Assembly (NCBI GenBank): GCA_017311185.1
Contig: JAESUZ010002551.1
Span: 2,852,001 to 2,916,000 of the forward strand
Source: Proteles cristata cristata
Taxonomy: Eukaryota; Chordata; Mammalia; Carnivora; Hyaenidae
Length of the DNA: 64,000 nucleotides
Direction of reading: 5' to 3'
This document shows, in pieces, positions 45,823 through 57,991 of the stretch. Below the pieces are notes generated by a model. That model was given only the letters and a program-made list of their open reading frames with translations, had not been told where the DNA came from and ran no database searches. Every line of letters starts with the position of its first letter. Position 1 is the first letter of the stretch. A program made the translations under genes and the position numbers.

Positions 45823-47286
45823 AAAACTATCTCCTTTCTTTGTAAAACAAGTGGCCTTTATAATTTGATTGAAGATGGTTTTCAGTTTTCATCTTTCAAA
45901 ATTCACAAGTTAGCGCTCACACATCAGTTTTGAGTAAGCCGTTAACATACAGTAAATTCTACCTTCTCACTTTACAGTAAAATAAAATTTCCTAGTGTTA
46001 AGGAGATCCTCCATTTTCCTACACTTGAGATTATTTAAGTAGATCCCTGCTTAACCATAAACAATGCTTATCTAAGGAAAGGAACTAAGGAAATTTTTAT
46101 TATCTCTGCTTTAGGAGGTTTCAAGAAAATTTGTCTAGGGTCTAAGTAGATGGTAGTAAAGATTTTATGCTTCAGTAGAGGAAAAATGACATTTTAAATA
46201 GAAGGTTTTTCAGCCTGATAATTAAAATAGCAGTACTTAGCAGACTTCCACAATACTGCAAACAAACAAAACCCAATTACCAGGGCTGTTTTTAGTTTAA
46301 ATTACATGGAGCCCTTTCCAACAATATGTGTAGGTCTAGTGGCTTGATTGAAATAGCTGCATAAATCCTGAGCAGGGAGTTTTCTTTGCTGTAATTACAT
46401 TCATGTGGTGACTCAACCCCTCTTAATTCCTAGATTTTATAGATCAAAAGAAAATATTCCCTTGAATTTTGAAAACCTGGAAGATTCAAAAGTTTTTTTT
46501 AAAAAAATATTGTGATTATTACTACCACTACAACTTCTCTAAGTGGTGTTACACCTAGTTGCTTTTGATCTCACTCATGCTAGCTCTGATAATGGGGATT
46601 TACTCAGGTGACTGATGGGGAAAGGATCCCACAGATACTCAGCAGCAGGGATGGGCTTTTCTGGATCCTGGGATGTAAATAGCAGAGATTTGGGTTGTTC
46701 CCTCTGGTATTCACTACTGATTCAACTCCATTTCTCTCAAGTGTCTGCTTATTTTTGACTTTCTGCTTCCCTTTCCTTGAATGCTTTTTGTGTGAATTTA
46801 CTTGTACAGATTCCTAAGGGAAGCAGTATTTGGTTCTGCTAATAAACATTGCCTGTGTACGGCAGTTTTTCTCTCCCACTTCTGGGAAGTTGTTTGAGAC
46901 TGATACAAGGTTGGGAGACAGTCCTTTGCAGATGCCTGACTGATATCTCTCCTGTTTGGGGTATGGTCACCGCTAAGAGGGTGAAGTGTGGATGCTGCCA
47001 CAATGACATATATTGGTTGAGGCAGATCTTTATCATGCAGCTTCACTTTTGTTAGAAACCCTTGGAAATTTGTGAAGTACTATCTGATATCCCCATGATA
47101 AGAAAAAAAAAAGCAATCACAAAATGAAAGACAACTGTTGGTTGGCTGTACAACAAATACTCTCTCCACCACTGTCCTTCCTTCTAATATTGTTCAGGTC
47201 TCTTGGGTAGTCATGACATACATGCCAGGCTCCAGAGAAGGAGAACTTGATTGTTCAAAGACAAATGTCTGAGTGAAAGGATTTTT
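45823..47286. other. Unique intronic sequence
   Basis: No exon supported. 46790-47060 has open frames on both strands and an AATAAAC motif near 46840, which could reflect an unrecognised LTR. Confidence 0.4.
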
Positions 47287-47502
47287 GGGGCGCCTGGGTG
47301 GCTCAGTCGGTTAAGCGTCCAACTTCGGCTCAGATTCACGGTTTGTGGGTTTGAGCCCCACGTCAGGCTCTGTGCTGACAGCTCAGAGCCTGAAGTCTGT
47401 CAGATTCTGTGTCTCCTCTCTCTGCCCTTCCCCTGCTTGTGCTCTCTTGTCTCTCTCCCTCTCAAAAAATAAATAAACATTAAAAAACTTAAAAAAAAAG
47501 AA
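47287..47502 (+). mobile_element. Carnivore SINE (typical feliform type)
   Basis: GGGGCGCCTGGGTGGCTCAG, CGGTTAAGCGTCCAACTTCG, GTGCTGACAGCTCAGAGCC without the 4-bp insertion, and tail CAAAAAATAAATAAACATT. Confidence 0.96.
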
Positions 47503-49747
47503 ATACAGGTTGTTGTTTTTTTTTAACCTTGGAATATTTTTACCTATGTAACATCCTTAGCCATGTTAGGGTCCTGATAGGAGCCAGTTAAGAGAGCAGG
47601 TCACTCACCACACTGATGGTAGAACAGAACGATGAACTTATGCCTGGTCACGTAATTGTGCTGAGCCACCACACAGGCTAACTCTGGAACTGCCCTGATG
47701 TCTGGTGGGAAGTCACTTGGATGCATTGTTAGCCTACAAGTATACTACCAGGCAAACTAGCCCCCACACATCAAATTAAAATCTTTAGGTCACATGGCTT
47801 GCTGAGTTAATTTGAAGGACATGATGAGAAGCAAGAGGAAAGAAGTGGGTAGGTTAGCACACTTAGGATAGGGTGCAAGTTGGATGGAAGGATTACTCCA
47901 GCTAATCCTCAGGTACATGGAGTTCAGACGTGTATGAACACATCTGCTTCTGTCTCTGCTGCTTCTGGTTTCCCTACTGATAATGTGGTTTCAAGGACTA
48001 GAGTTAGGTTTTGGCAAGCTTCATAAGTAGAAGGTAGTCCAAGTTAATGACACCCGTTTCCTGTATCTGAGTTACACAGAGACAAGTATGCTTGTTCGAG
48101 GGTTGTAAATTGTTGTTTAGCTTGATGAACAGTCATGAATTCTCTTTGTATTTTGGGGGCAAAGAAAACATGAGGCAGAAATGGGTGTCAACAGTGTTTC
48201 TTAAACAAAGCTATTTTACCCCTAAGTGTATATTGGTAATATTTGGAGACATTTTTGATAGTCATGAGTTATCACGTGTTGTGTCTGTGTGATGCTACTG
48301 GCACCTAGTTGTGTAGAGGCCAGGGATTTGGCTAAATGTGTTACAGTGTATAAGACATCCCCCAAGACAAAGAAGTATCTGGCCCAAAATGTCAGTAGTA
48401 TGGAAATTGAGAAGTTGTGGGTATCACCAGTAGGTGATTGAATTAAGACCTCATAAATAGTAAGTGTTTTTGTATAGTGTATCCTGGATATTTACTATCT
48501 TTTTTGTATATTTATTATATCACGAACATTTATCTCCCAGGTGCCACATGAATATTAGGTATCTTTTGGTCATCCATCCCTTTCTGTCAATGTGTAACAC
48601 ACATGATCTTCTTAGTTATACTTAACACGTCCTCTGTATTCTGGCACATTTAACAAAATTTTGTTTACTGACTACTTATGTATCTTTAAATCATCTTAAA
48701 TGTGTTTGCATGTATTTTATGAACTCCAAATTTATTCATCTAACATCTGGAGACTTGCAAAAGCACATTCACATTACACCTGTCCTGGAATTTCTAACAA
48801 GAAATACGATATAAATGTCCTGATTGTTTAAGCCATTTTTAGTTGTGTTTTCTGAATCTTGCAGTTTAGAGCATCCTAGCTGGTTCCCCTGTAACATGAA
48901 TAGGAAAATAAATTCCAAAGATAAATGAAACAAGGACTTCAGACTATGATTATAGGTTTCCTAAATGGTAATGTAAGGATCAGAGGCTGGAGGAAAATTG
49001 ATTATGGCACCTGGGTTAATATAACACATGTTTGATCATTCTGTTTACGTTTCAAGCAACTGTAAACAGGATGCTTATCATGCAAGTCCTGTGTGCTCAG
49101 AAATTCACAATTTTTAAATGATTTGGACAATTTTGGCATGGTGACCTTCGGAATACTGTGAAAAAGATTATTTAGTTGGTTGAGTGTTTATTAATACATT
49201 TAGAAATTTATAGCTTCACAATTATTTTTACTTAATGTTAATTTTATTTAATTAGCTTGTTTGCCTATTTATTTATTGCTTTAAAAATCTTCAGACTTTA
49301 AGGCTTATTATAGAAGTTGTATCTTGAGGCACCACCATTAAAGGGACACTCTTTTCACATGTATGGAATTAAAGAGAAGCATATTTAAGAAAATGTAAAC
49401 ATGTTTAAATTATAAGAAGATTGTTTAGGAGAGATTTCAAAAAGGATTATTTAAAAATGGTCAAAGCCAATTCTTTCTCATTTCTTCTACCTTCCTTTGC
49501 CCCTTTGAAATGTTTTTGTAATGGAAAGGAATATTTTGTTAGATTAAAATATCACACTTTAAAAACGAGTACCGTAGCACATCTGAGCTATTTGATAACG
49601 GCTAAGGTAAAACCAGGAAGAAGTCATCTTGCAAAGAATGGTGTGTTTATGATAGTTTCCTAGACCTGTTGACCTCTATCAGTGGAATAAGATCTGCTGA
49701 ACTATGGGGTGGCAGGTGATTTAACCTCATATTTTTTAGAAGTCTTC

Positions 49748-49749
<2 letters not shown>
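47503..49749. other. Unique intronic sequence upstream of the exon
   Basis: About 2.2 kb with no recognised repeat or exon. Low repeat density here fits intron close to an exon. Confidence 0.5.
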
Positions 49750-49781
<32 letters not shown>

Positions 49782-49815
49782 TTGTGTGTGTGTAAGAAAG
49801 AGAGAGAGAGAGACA
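49750..49815 (+). repeat. (GT)n then (GA)n compound microsatellite
   Basis: About 14 GT units, a short break, five more GT units, then AAGAAAGAGAGAGAGAGAGAC. It lies about 160-225 bp upstream of the ADAM22 exon. Confidence 0.97.
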
Positions 49816-49944
49816 GAAGAAGAGTGGGAGGGATACAGAGAGAGACCAATAAAGTTTTCTTTTTGTATACAAATCTAGGTTAAAAATCAGAAAGCTGATA
49901 AAAGTAAACTTCGTGTATTTCAAGTGATTAACATTCTCAGGGTC

Positions 49945-49974
49945 CTCTTTAATCACCGTTTCTGTCTGTTACAG
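49945..49974 (+). promoter_or_regulatory. ADAM22: 3' splice site (polypyrimidine tract and AG) of the ADAM22 exon
   Basis: The pyrimidine-rich stretch TTTCTGTCTGTTACAG lies directly before the exon. Possible branch points are the A in CTTTAATCAC about 20-25 bases upstream or GTGATTAAC about 45 bases upstream; I cannot choose between them from sequence. Confidence 0.8.
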
Positions 49975-50041
49975 CGATTTGCTGTCCTCTGAATACGTAG
50001 AGAGACACATCGAACATGGAGGGAAGACTGTGGAAGTTAAA
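49975..50041 (+). CDS. ADAM22: Internal coding exon, ADAM22 prodomain (67 bp)
   Basis: Seen: a pyrimidine-rich tract ending in TTACAG is followed by a 67-bp open segment and then AAA|GTGAGT, a strong donor. Starting in phase (one base completes the previous codon, then 22 whole codons) it reads [11 protein letters not shown] followed by [11 protein letters not shown]. The first base C would complete a His codon (CA|C), as expected if the preceding residues are LNH. Known: this matches my memory of the N-terminal prodomain of ADAM22, upstream of the conserved GGEHCYYQG block. ADAM22 is a single-pass neuronal membrane protein that lacks the zinc-protease active site and acts as the synaptic receptor for LGI1. 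Reading past the donor continues into intron and soon stops. At 67 bp the exon is not a multiple of three, so skipping it would shift the frame. Exon number (3 or 4) is uncertain. The paralogues ADAM23 and ADAM11 fit less well. Confidence 0.85.
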
Positions 50042-50050
50042 GTGAGTAAG
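50042..50050 (+). promoter_or_regulatory. ADAM22: 5' splice site of the ADAM22 exon
   Basis: GTGAGTAAG follows AAA at the exon end. It agrees with the GTRAGT donor consensus at all six core intron positions. Confidence 0.85.
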
Positions 50051-50480
50051 ATCATCTCCCTCTGGTGGATATTTTTTGAGAATTTTAAAATACTAATTAT
50101 GATTTTAATTTTCAGTGAAACTTCTAATGTACAGTTTTGGAGTTTTTATATTTCATCATTTTTCAAGCAAGTGTAACACCCACTTGTGAATAAAACCTTT
50201 AGTTATCAAAAAAGAATTCTTATTGTGCTATAGGAATTGTGGGAGATATGTTTTATGGGATTAGTAGAGTGCAAGGGTTCTTACTTTAGAATATGTCACA
50301 GAAAATAATTCCTGAAATTTGTCTTTAAGGTTAGCCCTGAGAACCAAGAGGTGAAATCTTAGGTCCAGGGTAGGTATGTGACTTTGTATTCAGTTGAAAA
50401 AGACATTCCCCTGGTAAAGTGATACATTTATTTGGTTTACAGGGAAGTCCCAGGAGTTATAAATCCCTGGAGAGAGAAAT
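50048..50480. other. Intron immediately downstream of the exon
   Basis: No repeat recognised. Confidence 0.5.
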
Positions 50481-50493
50481 CTCAGGATATTGG

Positions 50494-50698
50494 CTTTTTT
50501 TTTTTTTTTTTTAAGTTTCTTATTTATTTTGAGAGAGAGAGGGAGAAAGAGAGAAAGAGAATATCCTGAGCAGGCTCCATGCTGTTAGCATGGAGCCAGG
50601 TGTGGGGCTCGAATTCACAAACCATGAGATCATGATCTGAGCTGAAATCAAAAGTCAGTTAGAAGTTGGATGCTCCACTAACTGAGCCACCCAGGTAC
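50494..50698 (-). mobile_element. Carnivore SINE
   Basis: Long T-run, TTATTTATTTTGAGAGAGAG, TGTGGGGCTCGAATTCACAA and head end GAGCCACCCAGGTAC. Exact 13-bp duplication CTCAGGATATTGG (50481-50493 and 50699-50711). Confidence 0.96.
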
Positions 50699-50959
50699 CT
50701 CAGGATATTGGTTTCTGTCAGGTAAGCTCTGAGGAGATGACTTGTAAATAAAAGCCTCTTTCAATTGCTGGCATAGGCATGTGTATTTTTTTCTAGTCTA
50801 CTGATGATGTAATCTGAGGGTTTGTGAGACCACATCCCACCCAGAGGTTTTTTTAGGCTCATTGTGTAGTATAATAAGTTTTAGCTAAGTGTTTATTTTC
50901 TTCTGAACAGTGTTCAGACTACCTATTTTGCCTTGTCATTATTATAATGGCATTTACAT

Positions 50960-51240
50960 ATATTTGCTTTCCTTTTCAGAACATACGTTTGATACAGACT
51001 CATTTTTGAAAACTCACGAGTAGAGAAAAGTAAAAAGAAAAAAGAAAAATCACTAAAATTCATCACTGAGTTAAACTTTGCTTTAATTTTGTTGTATTTT
51101 CTTTTAGTATTATTCTGCCCTGTGCACTTATTTATATTTAAAATTTTTAATGTATTTGCCATCATATGCATCTGCAATATTGTATCTTGCTTTTTAATAA
51201 AAATTTCTATACTATATATAGACATCTATGATAAAGAGAA
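50960..51240 (-). repeat. Possible old L1M 3'-end fragment (antisense)
   Basis: GTATTATTCTGCCCTGTGCA, TGCAATATTGTATCTTGCTT and AATTTCTATACTATATATAG resemble antisense L1ME 3' sequence. Weak. Confidence 0.35.
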
Positions 51241-52272
51241 CAAAATCTGTTAATTTTTACAAGTGAACTAATTATAATAATTATGCCAGTCCTTTCAGAA
51301 ACTTATTCTAAACTTGTTAAGACTGACAAATTGAATCGTTGGCTGATTTATTTCACTGCCTTACTGCGGAAAGGATGTCAGGATGCTTCTAGGTATGACA
51401 CAGGAGAATGGTGCTACTTTCCTTATAGTTGGAAAAAATTACCTAGATTTAGAATTTCTGGGCTTTTATTCTCTTCCCTGTTACTTGGCTTCACTTCCCT
51501 ATTTTCTATGCAGTTTTTCTGAATACAGAGTATATGTTATCGTTAAATTAAAGAGGAAAAGAAACAGGCAGTTCACTATCTATTTCTGTTTATGCCTGTC
51601 ATTGGAATGAGAAAATGCAAATATGAGCATGGAGGGCGAATGGAGCAAAAAGCTATCTGCTGTTGCTACGGTAATGTCCCTTTTCAGGAAACTTGTACTT
51701 AACAGAACATACTCCACTCTCAGATCATTAGCCTCTATAGGTATATATAACACTCACAGCACTGACTTTCTGCACAATCTTTGCTGATTTTCCAGTCTGA
51801 GAATTGTATTTTCTTTGTTGATGTTTTGCCTAACCCCCAACCCTATTAAGCCAGGTAAATAAAATCCAACCTTCATTCAAACCCCTGGGCCAGAAGACAT
51901 TTCTTTCTTTCAGAAAACCACTTGGATCTCACCCATCGCCTCCATTTGTTTCTAGTCCATTTAAAAATCTAACTCAAAATTCTCCTCTGGGTTTTTTCCA
52001 GAAACCACACTGAAAGCCCTGAATCCTGCCCCATCAATTGAGTCAGTAGCCAGCTATTTTCTTTCTGCTTCCCTCATGTCTTGCCCTTTGTGTTAGCTCT
52101 TTGGGGTGTTTTTACATGAACCTGTTAGTTCTCTTTTCTTTACTAATGACTCAGAATTTTCTTAAGCTTTTCTTTTCACTATACATTTTGAGTCAACTAA
52201 AATTGTAAAATTGTAGCATTTTACATTATTTTCTTTTTCTTCTTACCTTTTCAGTTTTTTGTTCTTATGTCC
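51241..52272. other. Unique intronic sequence
   Basis: About 1 kb, no exon recognised. The open frames at 51283-51522 and 51383-51610 (+) lack a known match. Confidence 0.45.
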
Positions 52273-52634
52273 TGTATTAGTTTGCTAAGGCTGCCATAAC
52301 AAAGTACCACAGAGTGGCTTAAACAACAGAAATGTATTTTCTTACAATTCTGAAGGCCAGAAGTCCAAGACCAAGGTGTCACCTGGTTTGATTTCCTCTG
52401 AGGCTTGTAGATGGTGCCTTCTCCATATGGCTTCACATGATTTTTCCTTTGTGTATATCTGTGCTCCAATTTCTTCTCCTTAAAAGGACATTCATCATGT
52501 TGGATTAGGGCCTACTCTTACCAACCTCATTTTAATTTTGATACTTCTTTAAAGACTGTCTTCAAAATCTGAGATAGTATGGGGTTAGGACTGCAGTGTA
52601 AGAATTTCAGGTGAATGCAATTAAGCCCATAATA
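52273..52634 (+). mobile_element. MaLR-type solitary LTR, near full length
   Basis: Starts TGTATTAGTTTGCTAAGGCT, continues AGAGTGGCTTAAACAACAGA, GAAGGCCAGAAGTCCAAGAC, TTGGATTAGGGCCTACTCTT and ends AAGCCCATAATA. This is the order of an MST/MLT1-type LTR. Confidence 0.85.
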
Positions 52635-52669
52635 CCTTTCCTAAGAGTTTTGTTTTTATTCTTTCATTT

Positions 52670-52889
52670 TATTAAAAAATTATCTTTTAATGTTTATTTT
52701 ATTTTTGTGGGAAAGAGAGACAGAGCACGAGTGGAGGAGGAGCAGAGAGGGAGACACAGAATCCGGAGCAGGCTCCAGGCTCTGAGCTGTCAGCACAGAG
52801 CTCCACACAGGGGCTCAAACTCACGAACTGCGCCATCATGACCTGAGCTGAAGTCGGACATTTAACCGACTGAGCCACCCAGGCGCCCC
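52670..52889 (-). mobile_element. Carnivore SINE
   Basis: TTTTAATGTTTATTTTATTT, CGGAGCAGGCTCCAGGCTCT, GGGGCTCAAACTCACGAACT and head end CCACCCAGGCGCCCC. Confidence 0.95.
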
Positions 52890-53179
52890 TTGTTTTGGTT
52901 TGTTTTTAAATTGGGTTTTCTTTTGGAAGTGAAATTAGTGAAGGGTATGAAATCAAGACAAAGCTCTACTTTTTTGATAATATAAAATCAAATCATTATG
53001 CCAGAGTTAAACAATGACTGGCCATCAGTCTAATAAATGACCTTCAGGTGTCATGGAACCTTTATTTGTGAGACTCAGGTGCAATTCACTTATGTAAGAG
53101 TGTGAGTATGAGTGTAAGAAAGGAATATATTTTCATGGAAAAGTACATAATACCTACTTTGGCAAACTTTTTAGATTGT
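52890..53179. other. Unique intronic sequence
   Basis: Nothing recognised. Confidence 0.4.
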
Positions 53180-53440
53180 GATTATATTTTAAAAACTTTT
53201 TTAATTATAACATATAACACTGGCACCAAAATTACTAAGGTGAATACCCTATAACCACTATGCAATTCAAGAAATAGAGCTTGACCATCTCTTCTGTGTG
53301 CTCCTTCCCAAAGCCTAGTTCCTCCCGTGCCTCTTACAGATTTCTAAACACTATTGTGACTTTTCTGATTTTATTTATTGTTTTATTAAACAAGCATGTA
53401 TCCCTGTAGTTTAATTTTGCCTCGGTTTTCTTTTAATGAT
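53180..53440 (-). repeat. Old L1M 3'UTR fragment (antisense)
   Basis: AATACCCTATAACCACTATG, AATTCAAGAAATAGAGC, CACTATTGTGACTTTTCTGA and GTAGTTTAATTTTGCCTCGG match the antisense L1M phrase order (ACCACCACCCAGATCAAGAA, then TTAGTTTTGCCTG). Confidence 0.55.
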
Positions 53441-54169
53441 TTTTAAAAAGTCTTTTATCGTCCATTGGTTTTCCCATATCTTTCTCTTTTGATAACAGAT
53501 TTATTTCTTCAACCGATAAATTATTAATCTTATGTGTTTTCTCACAGTCTGGATTTACTGTTGACATAAATTTTATTATTTAGAGTAAAATGAAATATAT
53601 GTCAGTGATCTTTTCGTAAGATAGTAGTTTGTATTTTCTGCAGACATTCTATGCCTTGTCAAAGGTAGTTTTATTCTAGTCATATAGATACATAATCCTG
53701 ATTTTAAATTTTTTAAAAAAACTTTTCTTCAAAGTTTACAAAGATAAAGCCTTTAAGCAGAAAAAATATATCTTTTTGTTCCTTTAATAAGACATAGTAA
53801 TCTCATCTTTCACTTTATTTTTGGGTCATTTAAAAATTAAATTTTAAGTTTGCTCCTTAGCTTAGAGAGAACTTTTATGTGTTTGATGCAAACTTTTAAA
53901 AGATTTTTAACAGTAAGCTTCAACTGATCAGAATATTTTGGGAAGAACATCTTTTCATTTTGACTGTGAAGCACTGTAGATCTAGATTCTTAAGACAAAG
54001 TAAACTGGGATTGATGAGTAGCAGCAAATGAGTGTAAATCGTGCAGTTTGCTGTTTTATTGTTAACTAGCTTTTTTGTCTTGAAGCTGAAAGCTGTCAGT
54101 ATTCAGCTTAATTGGTTTTTAGTTATATAGACCCTAGTTAATCAATGTTATAATACTAGTAATAGTAAT
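53441..54169. other. Unique intronic sequence
   Basis: AT-rich, no recognisable feature. Confidence 0.45.
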
Positions 54170-54430
54170 CATGATATTTATTGCTTGTGATGTAACAAAC
54201 ACATGAATTTATATGTATTAAATGCTCAAAATGATTAAGTATAATTATTATATATGATTATAATGATTATAAATTATATATTTATATGATTATAAATATA
54301 ATTATTATGACACTTGACAGGAAACTGAGGTTATGTAACTTGCTGAAATTAACAAAGTAAGGAGTAGTAGAGCCACAGTTGAAATCTAGGTTATTTAACT
54401 CCCGAGCTGACTCTTACACCATGTTACCTA
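54170..54430 (+). repeat. MIR SINE with AT-rich expansion
   Basis: GACAGGAAACTGAGGTTATG, GTAACTTGCTGAAATTAACA, AGTAGTAGAGCCACAGTTGA and CCGAGCTGACTCTTACACCA follow MIR. The middle is expanded by an (ATTATA)-like low-complexity block at about 54235-54305. Confidence 0.75.
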
Positions 54431-55345
54431 CCATATTTTCTATATTATATAAGAGAGGATAGTCATGAAAACTGAAATATATTTTACTTAGACTGATTTT
54501 ATACATACCTAATTCATTTTGAAGGTACCTGATGACTCCTATATAGTCTTATCCTTAAACTGAAGTGGTGGTCTACTCAAATACCTTTGGGTATTTCAAA
54601 TTTGGTTGTGTGTTAAGGTAGTTTTTCAGTAATGTCATTTGCCATGTGCAAAATGTGGTAAAGACACATCCATTACAAAGCCTGTTTTACTTATTACATC
54701 TCAGGAAAATCGCCATAGTAGGAATTTTGGATTATTAGGAATGATTCTTTATATTTACCAAGAATATATATAGATGTGGAATGGGGTAAATTTCCTTTGG
54801 GTGAAAAAGTAAGAATAGTTATCTTGGTAGAGATATGATTGATTGTATTTATTACCTATGAAAGACCATGACCAGTCATCAATATCATTTGTTCTAACAA
54901 TATTTTTTGTTAGATTTTTTGATGAGTTATGATAAGCAAAAGTAATAGCTGATAAGTATCTACATAGCTCAAATTATTTCTAATCTACTGTATGTGAGCA
55001 CTCCCAGCCTGTCTTTGGATCAGGATCCTAATGGATATGTACAGAATGCTCATTATACAGCACTGACTTTGTCAATCAACTGGTTACTGTTCATCATTTA
55101 ATTGAATTGAGTGCACTCAAGGATCATTGTCTCAGTTTATATCCATAGTGGCAGTAAAAAGATGGTAAGAAAGCAGAAGAGTGTGGATCAAAGTTGAAGT
55201 CTACTAATGGGTAAAGGAATCAGAGTGAGTGCTCTGTGTTAGGGGGCATGTACCAGAGGAGAAAGTATTTATCTGAAGGTGGGAAAGGTTATAGTGACTC
55301 GAGGAAACCTTTTACTCTAATAGAGTGATGGTGTAATTTTCATTA
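54431..55345. other. Unique intronic sequence
   Basis: No recognisable feature. Confidence 0.45.
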
Positions 55346-55360
55346 AAAATATTTTCTAAG

Positions 55361-55544
55361 GAGGGGCTTAGTTGGTTGAGTGTCAGACTCTTGGTTTCAG
55401 CTCAGGTCATGATCCCAGGGTTGTGAGATCACAGCCTGTGTTAAGTTCCATACTGAGCGTGGTACCTACTTAGGATTCTCTCCCTTTACCTCTGCCCTGC
55501 TCTCTCTCTCTTTCTCTAAAAGGAACATTTAAAAATAAGTAAAT
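55361..55544 (+). mobile_element. Carnivore SINE with shortened head
   Basis: GAGGGGCTTAGTTGGTTGAG, CAGACTCTTGGTTTCAGCTC, AGGTCATGATCCCAGGGTTG and A-rich tail. Exact 15-bp duplication AAAATATTTTCTAAG (55346-55360 and 55545-55559), so the short head was probably present at insertion or lost soon after. Confidence 0.92.
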
Positions 55545-55559
55545 AAAATATTTTCTAAG

Positions 55560-57339
55560 AAAATTGAAATGGCTACTCTTACTTATGGAAATAGAGTATC
55601 AGTGAAGTTGATAAAGAAGCAAGGAGACAGCCTGTGTTTTTCTACCATAGTTTTTCTCCGGCTGTTCACATCATCTTACCTCCATGGAGTTGAATGTCCA
55701 TGAAAGATTTCCAGCACAGCACAGTACCATCTATCAGCAGATGCCTGTACTACAGGCAGAATCTCTAGATTCCTTTTGCATTCATTTTTCTAAATCAGAT
55801 TTCTAGCTCCTTTTTTCTTAAAAAAGAGGTAACTTTTTTTTAATCCTGCATTTAACCTTTTTGTTTTCCACAATGAATGTGTCAAAGATAGGAAAAAACT
55901 TCTAGTGGGGAATAGCTTTTAGAGATCACTTAGAAAATATTAAATATGATGACTGTCAGGATAACATATTCCTTCCTGGCTTATGCTATCTTTGTAGTTC
56001 CTTTAAGCCTGAACAGTATCCATAAAAAATTCCTTGTTATCTTGAGTTGTATTCAAGCTTCCTTGTGTTTCATTTTCTGATTTCTCCATGAGGAACATAA
56101 TGTTCAACACTTTAATAGTTTAAAAAGTGTATAATGTATTAAATAAATGTTTCTTAAAGATATCTTTTAATTTGTTTTGTTTGTAAAAAAAAAATACCCC
56201 CCAAATAATTACATGTTGGCGTAAAATACTGTGGACTGCTTTCTTAAGTACAAAATATTCTCAGTTTGTCATTAGTGACAGAATTTAGTCTGTTTAAAAT
56301 ACAGGCTATTGTTCAGTGACTGCATTCTGCTCTACTTTTTATTTTAATGACAAAGGCTTAACATATCCTTTTATGAGATAGAGATTTTTCTTGAATTCAT
56401 TGCATGCAATTGAATAGTGTGTAAATGCTTGAACTATTTATTTTTTGGCCATAGGAACACAAAAATAGCTATTAAACTGCCAAAGTGTCATTATACATAT
56501 TTATTGCAGCAGAAAAGATGAACAAACGGGTTGATCTACTTTTGCTTATTCTGGATATCAAGTTTCCTTATTGATTCTCAAAACTGCATTACCGTTCAGA
56601 ATCCTGGTTCTTTCTATAGGAGCAAGCAGAGTAAGCGATTAAGAAGGAAAGGAAAACCAGTCCTGGGTGTGCAATAAATTTTGCTGCATGTATTAGTACA
56701 GAGTCATCCATACCACTGTGTCAGTGATGAATCTTCTGAAATGAGACCTGTGTTTTTTTTTCAAATAGCTTTTAGGTGATCTCTTTGTTTTGAAGCTGTC
56801 TTTGACGTGAAATGCAAGCAACAGCCACTGTTGCCAAGTAATCTGTACAAAAGCTTTTTAAAATGTCCTTTTTTTTTTTTTTTTTTAGGAGAACAACTCA
56901 ACAGCAGCATTTCTCTTCCAAATTGCTCTATTTACAATTTCCCCTCACATTTGAGGGACATGCTTTCTATCTTTTTCTATCTTGAATTCTCACTACAGTA
57001 GCTTTTTCAGAGCCTCTTGGATAAGGAAATAACACTTAGTTACCTAGATGGTAATTAAGTCACATGGTCTGGGAAGATACTTTTAGAGAGGATTTTTTTT
57101 TTTAAATGGATCTATTTATAGAAGTTGTCATGTAAGCTTTTAGTTGTATCACCTTTAATTTCAAATTCAAGGCTCAGGCATTTCCCCTGGCCCTGTGGAA
57201 ATGGGGAAGGCCTTTTTATCAGGTAAAGTAACTCAGTGATGTGCATTTTAGGGATGGCCAGAGGGGAAGACAATCAATCAAATACCCTTAGTTGGCCCTT
57301 TGGCGGGTCTCCTGCTGCCATGGTAACTGGGATTATTTT
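55560..57339. other. Unique intronic sequence
   Basis: About 1.8 kb with no recognised exon or repeat; a T-run lies at about 56871-56887. Confidence 0.5.
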
Positions 57340-57480
57340 TTAAAAAACCAGCTTTATTGAGATACAGTTCATTTAATATAAACAAGTAATTTTTGGTCTC
57401 AATTTTGTCTGTTAGGGAGTTTTTTTTTAAAACTAAGTGTTTGTAAATAGAGTTGATTAAAATTATTACAAACAATTTTA
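57340..57480 (-). repeat. Old L1M fragment (antisense)
   Basis: CCAGCTTTATTGAGATACAG and TTCATTTAATATAAACAAG match the antisense L1M phrase TTTATTGAGATATAATTCAC. Confidence 0.5.
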
Positions 57481-57761
57481 GTGGAGGCATTGATAGTATG
57501 TTTGGCAGATGCAACTACCCATATGTCAGAATCTGTATTTATGTTCTTGCTGCTAGATTTTCTGGGAGATTTAAGCTAAGGACTTTCTCCACTGAGCCAA
57601 AACTGTGTGAAGAACCCCAGGTGCAGGATGAAGGGCAATTTTAGGCACAGGTGTTACAGGCTGTGCAGGACCTCACATGGGTTCTCTTCACCAGAGGGGA
57701 GATTTTCAGTTGTCTTATCTATAGATATGATAACTGTTTACACTAATAAACACCAACTTCA
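57481..57761. other. Unique intronic sequence
   Basis: Nothing recognised. Confidence 0.4.
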
Positions 57762-57955
57762 GGGGCCCCTGGGTGGTTTAGTCAGATTTTGGCTCAGTTC
57801 CTCATGTCACAATTCATGAGTTTGAGCTCTGCATTGGGCTCTCTGCTGTCATTACAGAGTCTGCTTCAGATCTGCTGTCTTCCTGTCTTTCTGCTCCTCC
57901 TCTGCTTGCTCTCTCTCTCAAAATAAATAAGCTTAAAATAAATTAAAATAAAATA
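57762..57955 (+). mobile_element. Carnivore SINE
   Basis: AGGGGCCCCTGGGTGGTTTA, TTTTGGCTCAGTTCCTCATG, GAGCTCTGCATTGGGCTCTC, CT-rich block and tail (AAAT)n/(AAAAT)n. Confidence 0.92.
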
Positions 57956-57991
57956 AAATCAAGTTCACCACAAATATACAATTAAAACACG

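Noticed and set aside
46798..47055. Overlapping open frames on both strands as a small gene
   Set aside because: Frames open on both strands with no known match are expected by chance, and no splice context supports an exon.
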